A DNA stretch of 64,000 nucleotides, taken from NCBI GenBank assembly GCA_016946835.1, contig JACVTC010000047.1, forward strand, positions 398,501 to 462,500, written 5' to 3'. The translations under genes and the position numbers were made by a program. Below the pieces are notes generated by a model. The model ran no database searches and had not been told where the DNA came from. It saw only the letters and a list, made by a program, of their open reading frames with translations. Below are positions 10,013 through 20,156 of the stretch, one piece after another. The DNA is from Neocallimastix lanati (nom. inval.) (Eukaryota > Neocallimastigomycota > Neocallimastigomycetes > Neocallimastigales > Neocallimastigaceae). Position 1 is the stretch's first letter. Each line of letters starts with the position of its first letter.

Positions 10013-13000
10013 TTAATTATTTGATTTAAATAATACAATATCCGTAAAATTCTTTATGGCTGGTCCATTTGAGCATTTTGTTAAGACATCGGCTAACATT
10101 TCTTTAGTGTTTTTATATTCAAGTTTGATTTTATTTTTAGTTATATTGTCTTTATTGGAATATTGAAATAATATTTAATTTCCATGTGTTTTAATTTTGT
10201 ATTAATCTGTCCATTTTCAATGCGTACTTTGCTTGCATTGTTATCAGTGTATATTATGATTGGTTTGTTATAGTTAAATATTTCAATTAAAATATTTCTA
10301 ATCCATAGAACTTTTTTTACGCATTCGGAGGTGCTAACATATTCGGCCTCTGCGGTTGATGTAGCGACAGTGCTTTGTTTCCTTGAGTTCCAGCAAATTG
10401 GTGAATTTCCCATAAGTATTATATATCCGGAGGTAGACTTTCTATCGTTGAGGTCCCCTGCGAAATCTGTGTCTGTATATGCGTGTATTTTTCCGTTACC
10501 GTCATATTTAATTTTAAAATTTTTGGTACTGTTTAAATATTTTAATATATTGAGAATTCTTTTCCAATCTGAGACTGTTGGATTTTCACAATATCTTACT
10601 GCTTTATGGGTAGCAAATGCGATATCAGGTCGAGTGTTTTTAGATATATATATTAATGAACCAATGGCGCTTTTGTATGTTGTGGGATCGAATGGTTCAC
10701 TGTTGTTAGATAATTTGTTGTCTCCTGTGCATGGAGTGTTTGCCTTTTTAATGTTTGTGATATGAAAATGTTTTAAAAGATTTTCAATTATGTTTTGTTG
10801 TGAAATATAATAGCATTGATTTATTCTTTCAATTGTTATTCCGAGAATGTATTTTGCTTTTTGACAATTTGAGATCTTATATTAATTTTTAATTTTATTG
10901 ATGATTTCCATAATTTCAGAGATGTTTCCTGTAATTAGCATATCGTCAACATAGATTCCGATAATACATATTACTTTGTTTTCGTTGTTTCTTTTGATAA
11001 ATATGCACTGGTCTGATTTAAGTTGAATAAAATTTTGTATAACAAGGAAATTCGATAAAGTTTCATACCATTGTCTTCCTGATTGCGTAATCCATATAAA
11101 GCCTTCTTAAGCTTCCAGTATCCTTTGTTGTAATTACTGTCCCCTTCTGGAATAGTTGTATATATTGTTTTATCTAATTTAGCGTTTAGATATGCTGATT
11201 TGATATCTAATTGATACATTATCCATTTAAATTTAGAAGCTATGGATATTATTAATTTTATACTATCGCTATTTAGTGTTGGGGAATAGGTTAAGTCGTA
11301 ATCAATTCCATGAATTTGATTGAATCCCCTTGCTACCAGTCTTGCCTTGAATTTTGATATATTATTGTGTTCATCCCTTTTGATGGAAAATACCCATTTT
11401 GTGGTTATTATTGTTTTGTTTTTTGGGGCTTCTTTGATGAAAATCATTATTTTGTTATTGTATAAATTGTTCAATTCGTCCTTTATTGCTTTTTTCCATT
11501 GTTCTTTGTTGGTTCCGGTTATCGCTTGCTTATAGGTTGATGGAATTTCATTTTCAATACTATTTATTGTTCTCTGTATTTTGTTGATAGTTGTTCTTTT
11601 GTTTTCAAGTCTTTCTAAAGGACTACCTGGTCTTTTCATTAATATTTGTGCCTTACTATAAGTGGTATCCCTAATTCTTTTATTTAATTCATTATTGTTT
11701 TTGTTGTTTTCATGTGGTCTTTTGCATGAAGGATCTTGAATTTCATTTTTATAATGCTTTTCGTTATTAATTTCATTATTAGGGTTTATATTAGTTTTGT
11801 TATTTTGGTTATTCTTGTTATTGTCTAAATTATTTGTTTTGTTGAATTGTTCCTCTGAATTATTGTTATCTTTATCTTCTTTATTTTCTGTTATTTCTTC
11901 TATCATTGTTTTATGATCATGTAAGTTTTTGTGATTAATATCTTGTGTATAGCTGTTGATAGGATTTTTTGGATTATTGTTTTTAGTATCTGTCGGTTCA
12001 TTAATTACCAATAAATTTCTAAAAGTGTAATTTGAAGGTTCTTCTTCTAAAAATACGGCTTCTCTTGTTAAGTGCAATTTTTGATCTATTTTATCCATAA
12101 TTATGAAGCTGTTGTTTTCAAAGTTTAATCCTAGGAAAATACCTTCTTTGCTATTGGATTCAAATTTTGACGTTTTGTTATTTATATTATTATAGTAACT
12201 TTTGCATCCGAAGACTTTAATTTTTGATAAATCTACACTTTTATTATAAAATATTTCATTGGGGATTAAGTAAGAAATATTCTTATGGGGTGTAATATTA
12301 TAGAGAAAATTTGCATAGATTACTGCGTAACTCCAGAAGTCCAAACTCATTTTGGCCCAGAATATTAGTGTTTTTGCTGAGTTTACTAAAGTTTGATTGT
12401 ATCTTTCGGCTATTCCATTGTTTTCTGGATTGTATGGTGGTGAGAAAATTTTCTTAATTCCCATTTTTCTACAATATTTCTTGATTTTTGAATTGTTGTA
12501 TTCCCTTCCGTTGTCGTTTTTGAAATTTTGTATTTTGTTTTCGAAATTGTTATCTATATATTTTAAGAAGTTTAGTATATTGTTAATTGCTTCTGATTTT
12601 TCTTTCATCAAGTAGACCCAAGCTTTGCGACTAAACTCATCAATGAATGTTAAAATGTATTTAAGATTGTCGTTTGATGTTGGTTTTATTGGACCTATGA
12701 TATCTGAGTGAATTGTTTCTAATATTTTGGAAGCTCTTGGAACCTCTTTATTGTGTGGCTTCCTTCTTAATTTACTGATATTACAATCCTGGCATCCTTG
12801 GTTGATGACTTTGTGGAGTTCCAAATATTTCTGGATATCTGGATTATAAAAATGACCCAGTCTGTTATGCCAGATTTTTATTGAATTTTCGTCTAATTCA
12901 GTTGAAAATAATGGATTAGACTGTTTCATTATTGGGATCCTGATGATATTTCTTGAATCTGCATTGACATCAATTATTATATCATTATTTTGATTTTTTA

Positions 13001-14519
13001 AGGTTAATGAAATGTTGTTGTTTTTTAATTCTAGTGATGCTTGAATTCCTGATTTTATTAATTTTATTCCTCCAATTAAGTTTTTGTTCACTTCTTTGGA
13101 GTATAGTACTCTTTCAAGTGTAATTAAATGGCCGTTAATTGTACCATTGAAGGTACCATACCCTTCGAAATGGCAGGTGGATCCATTTGCGCACTGCATT
13201 TGAATTATTTCTTCTTTAAAATTTTCTAGGAGACTTTTGTCGTTTGTGATGTGTTCACTAGCTCCTGTGTCGAAGGTCCATAATGTTGTTATTCCCGAAT
13301 TGTGATCACGTGATAATGATAAAAGTACATTTTTCAAAAGTTCTTTTTTATTCGGAAAAACGTTTGGTAAAGTAAGATCTTCAAGTTTATTGATCACGTG
13401 TTCATAACATAATTGTTCATCAATAATGGTGTTATCGTATAGATGTATGTTGTTATCTGAAAATTGATCACGTGGTTCATTTATACTGCTTTCTTCATTT
13501 TCTATACTATCCATTGTGTCACCGTACTTGAGAATAATTTCTTCATAGCATGGGTTTGTTTCATTAATAGGCATAGCTTCGATACTGTCGAGATTTTCTA
13601 TATTGTTTAAGTTGTTTTTTCTATTGGACCTTTTTCCTCTTGATCCTCTTTTTGTCTTGTATCTTTTATTGTTACTTTTTCGTGTATTTTTAGTATTATT
13701 GTTCCTGTTTACTGTACTACATGGATTGTAGTAGCAGTCCTTCGCTAAGTGTCCAGGTCTTTCACAGTAGACACATACCTTATTATTTGTAGGCATGCCC
13801 TGATTTGTAATGTAATTGATACTTGAATTATTTTCCAAGTTATCAATGTCCATTTTATCGTCTTTTTCTTGCTTATTGTTGGAATTATTTGACCTACTCG
13901 AGTTATTAAATCTTGAATAGTTTGTATCACTACTACTTTTTCTGTATGCAATAGTAGTATGTTTGTCTTTTATTTCTTTATAAAAGGAATCTACAGTGGA
14001 TGATGAGCTGTAGTTTACCTTTTCTTGGAGTTCTTTGGGGAGAGCTTCGAACATAATAGTGAGCATCACCAGTTTTGACGAACTCATTGATGATTTGTTA
14101 AGAATCCTGAATAGTTCCATGATTTCATTAATGACTGGAATAGTGTCATTAATGTTTTTTGCCTTTAGAGAATAGATTCTTTGCAGATATCTGCCATGAT
14201 TAGCAGTATCATCTACTTCGTACAGGTCTTTGAGTTTTTTCATTTTCAAGAATGCTGATTCACAATCTTTGATGTAAAATTTAATCGAATCAGCTACGTT
14301 GTTAAAGATAATGGAACCAGCTAAAGCATCACGGGCAGTAATATCTTCCTTTCCTTTGTTATTATTTTCAGGAGTATTGGATTCGGCGTAGTTTAAAGTA
14401 TCAGCTACAATGTAATTATGTAACTTCTTTGCTTTAAGGTAACCTATGATGGAAGTATACCAAAGAACGAAATTTTCGGTACCACGGAGTTTATCAAATT
14501 GAGGAATTGAATCGGACAT
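10013..14519 (-). pseudogene. Copia A gag-pol polyprotein, frameshifted
   Basis: From ATG 14519 an open frame of 1182 codons runs to 10971. The domains in order are: gag (UBN2 type, residues about 1-200), zinc knuckle CVYCERPGHLAKDC (about 249-262), protease with active site FDTGAS (about 417), gag-pre-integrase HxxxGH...CxxC, integrase with D, D and E in HSDIIG, KNDNGREY and ENNGIAERY, an Asn-rich spacer, and the first half of RT (KARLVARGF, LDIKSAYLNA). Near 11090 a single-base slip ends the frame. RT continues in another frame with the catalytic YVDD (about 10940-10951), hits a TAA near 10882, and continues through RNase H (TSTAEAEY). After another slip near 10150 it ends LADVLTK at 10013. 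Two slips and one stop make it non-autonomous. Confidence 0.9.
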
Positions 14520-14542
14520 GTCGAAAAATAAGAGTTAAATTT

Positions 14543-14555
14543 GAGACTCTTAATC
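14543..14555 (-). other. Copia A primer-binding site (tRNA-Lys CUU arm)
   Basis: GATTAAGAGTCTC on the minus strand, starting at the very next base after the 5' LTR. It is complementary to the anticodon arm of tRNA-Lys(CUU) rather than to a tRNA 3' end, because the TGG expected for a CCA terminus is absent. Confidence 0.8.
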
Positions 14556-14803
14556 TGTTATTTTTTTATTAAAAGCTTATTTATAAATTTTATAAATAGG
14601 TAATTACAATGTTTTAAAATACATAAATTTATGAGTATTTATAATAAAAACAAAAATGTGGCATTTATTAAATGTGATATTTTTGATAATCACGTGTTAT
14701 AAATGTGGCGCTTGCGCGCCGTGCCGTGATACTACTATATTATTTATTTACATTATTTCATTATGACCATGTGATATATTTAATTATTTCGTAATTTCTA
14801 ACA
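14556..14803 (-). repeat. Copia A 5' LTR
   Basis: 248 bp, same ends as the 3' LTR. Differences from the 3' LTR are mostly C/T and A/G changes. Its right edge is followed by the AAATT duplication. Confidence 0.92.
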
Positions 14804-15046
14804 AAATTATTTACATATTTACATAACATAAAATTTATGTTATAAATTTTATGTTTACATTAATTTTATGTATTTTAGAGAATTTATGATATTACATAAA
14901 TTTATACTCTATCACTTTATTTTTAAATCATTATATAAATCATATGATAATTAATCAAGTGACTAATTGATTTATTTTTATGTAATTATTAATAAAATAA
15001 TTTATTACTAATTAAAGTTTTTATTTTCATTTTATATCATATATCA
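14804..15046 (-). repeat. Gypsy J 3' LTR, proximal part
   Basis: On the minus strand a purine tract AAGGAGGGACG (about 15048-15058) follows the J integrase gene. The LTR probably starts TGATATATG at 15046, resembling element I, whose LTR starts TGATAAAG. The LTR is interrupted by copia A and appears to continue in 9276-9656. The second J LTR is missing. Confidence 0.5.
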
Positions 15047-15068
15047 TACGTCCCTCCTTAAATTACAA

Positions 15069-16718
15069 CTATGATATAGTTGTAGAGTTAAATTTTATTA
15101 TATTTTTAAGATGGACAGGCCTTTCTAATGGTATTTTTGTATTAGGATCTACTAATACAGTTGAATTATACTGTTTACTTTTAACTTCATAAGGTCCTAC
15201 GAAATAAGGATCTAATTTATATCTTGAAAAATTTCTAACCTTGACTAAATCTCCTATTTTAATTTCATTTTGCTTATTCATAGTTGTTATTTCCTGCCTT
15301 CGAATTTCCCAATATTTATTATTCTTTTTGATGTTATTGCAGACATCCATGACCCATTTATGATTAATAAATTTTTCAATTAATAGTTCTTCTTCACTTC
15401 CTTGTACATATGAAGTTGGAAGAAATGAGGCTAATTCAAAGGGTTGTTGGTCACTTCTACCATAAAGTAGTTCAAAACTTGAATATTTAGTCACTGAGTT
15501 TTTCGAAGTTCTTAGAGTCCATAAAGCAAAAGGTAAGACAAGATCCCATTCTTTTTCCTTATTTGCTAGAAGACGTAATAATTTTCCAATTTCTCTGTTT
15601 CTATTTTCTATTAAACTATTAGATTCCGTATGGTACGTTACAATAAATTTAATGTATACGTCATATAGGTCTAAAAATATTTTCGTAAAATCGGAATTAA
15701 ATTGTACATCATTATCAGTTGTAATTGTATTTGATATACCAAATCTTGCAAAAATTTGAGATAAAAATTTTACAACATCACGTGAAGTAATTGTAGATAC
15801 TGGTTGTACCTCAACCCATTTGGTAAAATAATCTACAATAACTATGATGTATTGGTTACCACTACTAGTTTCCGGTATTGGCCCTATTATATCCACACCC
15901 AAGTGTGTAAAAGGAGCTTCTACTTGAGTTGCAAATTTTTCTGTGGGTTCGGGAATTTCATTTCTCTTATTGAGTTGACAATTCTCGCAATTAGAAATGA
16001 ATATTTTAATGTCTATAGACATTCCCTTCCAATAAAAAGATTTTTTTAGTCTTTCGTAAGTCTTCTCAAAACCTTCATGGCCAATTGCATGAGCTTTCCA
16101 TATGAGATTAAATTTCTCCTCATTGGTAGTAATAATTTTTCGTAATTTATCTTTTTCTTTTAAATATTTAATACCTTCTATAGTTATTATGTGGTCATTA
16201 ATAAATTTTTGCATAAATTCAGCAATATATGAATTTTCTTCATTAGTATTTTCATTATTAATTCCAATTTCTTCATTATTATCATTATTAATGATATTAT
16301 TATTATTATTGTTATTATTATCATTATCATTATATAATGTATGTATATAATAAGTATTTTTATTATATTCTCTACTTTTATTCTCCAGTATATTATCAAT
16401 ATATTGGAATAAATGATCTCTTTGTTGGTTCAATTGATCTTTTAATTGGATTATATCATTAATTTTATGTTTTTCCTGCATAAAGTTATTTTCTTCATTA
16501 TATTGTAATAAATATGAATATATATTAGCTAATATATTAGAATAGTATTCTATTATATTTCTTTTCAATTGAAGTATTTGAATTAAAGTTTTTCTTAATT
16601 TATTTTGATTTATTTTTAATTTATTAAAATTTATATTATTATGTATATTATAAGAAGATTCTAATATATGGGAATTGGTATTTTTAAACGGAATTTTAAA
16701 ATTTTCTGAAAATTTCAA
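15069..16718 (-). pseudogene. Gypsy J integrase region
   Basis: An open frame of about 549 codons holding the integrase of a Ty3/gypsy element of the E/I family. The HHCC zinc module is HxxxxHEG followed by CENCQ. The catalytic core contains LGVDIIGPI, TTDNDVQF and ESNSLIENRNREI, followed by a C-terminal tail close to those of E and I (YFVGPYEVKSKQYN). Changes at positions conserved in E and I (DNG to DND, PESNG to TESNS) and the lack of an upstream RT point to a dead copy. The N-terminal 180 residues are Asn-rich and open by composition. It is separated from the RNase H part by a TAG and a frame change at about 16720. Confidence 0.85.
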
Positions 16719-16723
16719 ATTAT

Positions 16724-17881
16724 CTATATACCACCATTTTCTCTCACTTTTTGAAATTTTAAATTTTTGAGATGAGAATTTTTTTTATTAATTTTGAAAC
16801 TTGAAATTTTTTTATTACTTGTAGTAATATATGGCGTATTAATATTAATTAATTTATTAAATTTATTATTTTCTTTATTATTATTATTATTTTGTATATT
16901 AAAATTATCATCCTTAATTTTTATTCGTGACAATGCGTCAGCCAAATAATTCCTTTTTTCCTGTTCGTATAAAATTTTAATTCTTAACATACTGATTGTT
17001 ATGCACCATCGAATGTGGCGTAAATTATTAGGTTCTTTGTTATTAAATAAACCTATTAATGGTTTATGATCTGTATATAACAAAGTTTCATGCTTATTAC
17101 CTGATATGTAGTATTTGAACTTACTTGCACAGTAATATACTGCAGTTCCTTCCAGTTCCGTAATACTGTATTTTAATTCAGCTTTGTTTAATGTTCTGCT
17201 TATGAAATGTATTGGATATTCTTTTTTATTTTTGTTATCATTATTGTTTTCATTAATAAATTTTCTTTTATTGTTATTAGAATTTGTTTCACTATTGTCA
17301 TTACTATTTAATTTAATTTGATTATTATCATCGGTGTTAATATTATTATTATTTTTGTTATTATTTTCATTATTTTCAATAGTATTTTGTTTATTTGTAA
17401 TATTATTTTTATTATTGTCTGTGGTATCGGTATTGTTGTTATTATTGTCAGTAGTTTCAAAATTATTATTATTTGAATTATTCATATTAATATTCTTGGT
17501 ATTTGAATTATTATTGTTTAAGTTATTGTTTAAATTTTGATTATTCATAAATTGTGAATTATTATCTGAATGTTCCACCTGAATTTGTGAATTATCAAAA
17601 TTAAAAAGAGAATCAACGGAATCATTTGATAAGAAAGTAGTTTCAATAGATCCAGGAATATTTTCCATAAAATATACATCTCTTGCAGATATAATAGAAT
17701 TAGTAGTTATATCAAGGATTTTATAACCTGTAGAGTCAGAAGCATAACCAAGAAAGATACCTGGTTTAGTATTATTATCTAATTTATTTTTCTTATGATT
17801 ATTATAAAAATAAACTCTGCAACCAAAAACTTTTAAATGGGATATATCAACAGGCTTGTTGAAGAAAACTTCATCAGGAAT
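16724..17881 (-). pseudogene. Copia K integrase tail fused to gypsy J RNase H
   Basis: From 17881 the minus strand continues the copia K integrase that stops at 38433, once element B is removed: PDEVFFNKPVDIS, HLKVFGCRVYFY and PGIFLGYASDSTGYKI, all typical of the copia integrase C-terminus. The same open frame enters a long Asn-rich spacer (about 17560-17220). It then becomes gypsy RNase H (YPIHFISRTLNKAELKYS, TDHKPLIGLFNNKEPN, LADALSRI), matching elements E and I. Copia RT and gypsy gag, PR and RT are absent. The junction lies within AAT-rich spacer, which suggests recombination between Asn-codon repeats of two elements. The frame ends at a TAG at 16724-16726. Confidence 0.8.
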
Positions 17882-17886
17882 AAGAG

Positions 17887-18663
17887 TGTAAAGATTTAAT
17901 AAAATCTTTAATAATTAATTATTACATAATTAATTAATGTAATAAAATTACATAAATTTATGATTTACGTATATGAAAATTAATTATAAATTTATGAAAA
18001 CTTTTCATAAAGGAAAAATTATTATTTAAATAATTTTGGATAATAACTTAAATCTAAATAATTTATTTAAGTTAGTTAATTTAGTTTAGTTTATTTAAAA
18101 TAGTTATTCTATTTAATTTAGTTAATTTAGTTAATTTAGTTTAGTTAGTTTAAAATACTTTAAAATTAATTTCGGAATAGTTTTAAATAGTTAAAATTAG
18201 TTTAAATAGTTTATAAAAATAGTTTTAAATTATAAATATATAAACATTAGTATTAATAATATTTATATAATAAATATATAATAAATGAGTTGTTATTGAA
18301 TTTAATTATTATTGTAAATAAGTTGAAAATTTATTGAATTAATTATTGTTTAGTTTAGTTAATTATTATTTTTAATAAAATTATTAATAAATATTTTGTT
18401 TATAAATAAATAGTAATATATGTAAATTAGATAGAAATAATATATTATAATGTAATAATGAAAAAATATAAATACATGTAAATTTCTATAATTAAATCGA
18501 TTTATTAGTTATTGACTATATGATAGTTAATAACAAAAAAGAGATTTAATTTTTTTTAATTAATAAAGATTATTTTATTTAAAAACGAATTTTTATTACG
18601 TGTTTTTTTATTTTGGTGTTAAAATTTGTTATTTGTAATCTGTTTCTGATAGAACTCTTTACA
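17887..18663 (+). repeat. Chromovirus B 5' LTR
   Basis: 777 bp, TGTAAAGATTT to CTCTTTACA. TATAAATA at 18467-18474. The predicted RNA start segment TTATTAGTTATT lies at 18502-18513, 35 nt after the TATA; the 3' LTR copy reads GTATTAGTTATT. Confidence 0.92.
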
Positions 18664-18674
18664 ATAACAAATAC
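18663..18674 (+). other. Chromovirus B self-priming primer-binding site
   Basis: AATAACAAATAC begins at the last base of the LTR. It complements the predicted RNA start GTATTAGTTATT (as preserved in the 3' LTR, 38264-38275) at 11 of 12 positions. The related truncated element at 8574-9275 matches at 12 of 12. This is the arrangement known for Tf1/sushi chromoviruses, which prime from their own RNA 5' end. No tRNA-type TGG is present. Confidence 0.65.
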
Positions 18675-18710
18675 CTTTTAAATAAAAAGAAACACGTTAC
18701 AAATAATAAA

Positions 18711-19008
18711 ACTTTCTACTGATTTAGGACTATACTTTAGGACTCTACTTTCTACTGATTTAGGACTATACTTTAGGACTCTACTTTCTACTGATTTAGG
18801 ACTATACTTTAGGACTCTACTTTCTACTGATTTAGGACTATACTTTAGGACTCTACTTTCTACTGATTTAGGACTATACTTTAGGACTCTACTTTCTACT
18901 GATTTAGGACTATACTTTAGGACTCTACTTTCTACTGATTTAGGACTATACTTTAGGACTCTACTTTCTACTGATTTAGGACTCTGCTTTCTACTGATTT
19001 AGGACTCT
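18711..19008 (+). repeat. 36-bp tandem repeat in chromovirus B leader
   Basis: Seven copies of a 36-bp unit (ACTTTCTACTGATTTAGGAC, then TATACTTTAGGACTCT) at 18711-18962, followed by two 23-bp shortened units to 19008. A degenerate copy follows near 19060. It lies between the primer-binding site and gag. The related truncated element at 8574-8666 has only two short units, so copy number varies within the family. Confidence 0.95.
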
Positions 19009-19342
19009 ATAATTTTGACTTTTAACATAGATTTTTATTGCTCTTAAGCATTGTTAACCCTTACTGATTTTGGACTCTTATTATTGTTGCTATTCAGGTT
19101 GAAATATTAATAATAGTTATATTATTCTATATTTTCTTCGTTTACTCGTTCGACACCTTTTCAAGTGGATAGAGTCTGAACGACTTTACGATATTAAATA
19201 TAGACATATTAATAACTTGTATAATTAATAATAAGAGATCAAAAAAAAAAAAAAAAAAAAATTTAATTATTAACGTCACTTTAACATTAACAATCTGGAA
19301 GAACTAAATCGCATATTTCAAAACCTTAATCTTGATGATAAC

Positions 19343-20155
19343 ATGGAGGGTCAACAACCAAACCAACTACCGATTCATCCTGCTACTCAACTGAAAATTA
19401 TTAACGATCCACCGTTATTTTCTGGATCTACAAAGGATCTTGATGGTTTTTTAACTCGAGTGGAATTGGCAATTGAGGTGAATCCTCATAGATTCCCCGA
19501 TGATAGGAGAAGAGTAATGTTTGTAATCTCCTATTTAACAGGAAAAGCTTTAAATTGGGCTTCATGCCTTAGAAGGAATAACAATCCTGTCTTAGGAAAT
19601 TATGGAAATTTTATTGCTGAACTTCGTAGAAATTTCGGAGACCCTGATGTAGAAGCTGTTATTGCTAACGGAAAATTGTGTAACATACGCCAATTTAAAT
19701 ATGGACATGTTGTAGAGTATATCTCCGAGTTCCAAAAAATAAGTCAATACTCCGACTTTAATTAACCGGCCAAGATATACATGTTTATAAAAGGTCTCCA
19801 TTATAAGATGAGAGAAAAACTTGCTATTGTTAATCCAAACCCAGACAATTTGGAAAACTTATTTAGAGAGGTCGTAACGATTGAAAATCTAACAAAAAGA
19901 AACGATCTTAGAGAATATTATCTTACTCATCAGGACAGACGGAACTACAACCAAAATGACCCCATGGATGTCGATCTTTACCGAATTAAAAAGGGTCAAA
20001 CTGCTACTAGATACTTTCCCTCTCACAGAAAAAATTACAATGAGCAAAATAACCCTTTTAGGGAAGAACGAAAAAGAAAGGGCTTATGCTTCGTTTGTGG
20101 TAAGGCTGGGCATTTACAGTTTAATTGCCCTAACAAGAAAAACCAAAAAATATAA
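19343..20155 (+). pseudogene. Chromovirus B gag
   Basis: Gag reads from ATG 19343 (MEGQQPNQLP), with a capsid-like region similar to element D (LDGFLTRVELAI against [24 protein letters not shown] against [12 protein letters not shown]). It has a zinc knuckle CFVCGKAGHLQFNC near the end. An in-frame TAA at 19763-19765 splits it, and the same frame resumes at once. It ends at TAA 20153-20155, where the protease frame is offset by one base. Element D has one continuous gag-pol frame, so the offset here is probably a mutation. Confidence 0.85.
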
Positions 20156-20156
20156 A

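Larger units (their letters stand above)
9657..14803 (-). mobile_element. Copia element A, full length, degenerate
   Basis: A 5147-bp minus-strand Ty1/copia retrotransposon with two 248-bp LTRs and an AAATT target-site duplication (9652-9656 and 14804-14808). The polypurine tract AGGGGGGAA on the minus strand abuts the 3' LTR, and the primer-binding site abuts the 5' LTR. By eye the LTRs differ at about 8 of 248 positions, mostly transitions. The domain order gag, PR, INT, RT, RNase H is the copia order. It inserted into the LTR of gypsy relic J. Confidence 0.93.

Noticed and set aside
10331-10765. Plus-strand frame of 144 codons
   Set aside because: It is the antisense of the copia A RT and RNase H region, which is recognisable on the minus strand.
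16102-17540. Leu/Ile-rich plus-strand frames opposite Asn-rich coding sequence
   Set aside because: AAT/AAC codon runs read as ATT/GTT on the other strand; they are shadows of the gypsy J and copia K minus-strand frames.
18711-19008. CRISPR-like array
   Set aside because: Units are contiguous without spacers and lie in a retrotransposon leader of a eukaryote.
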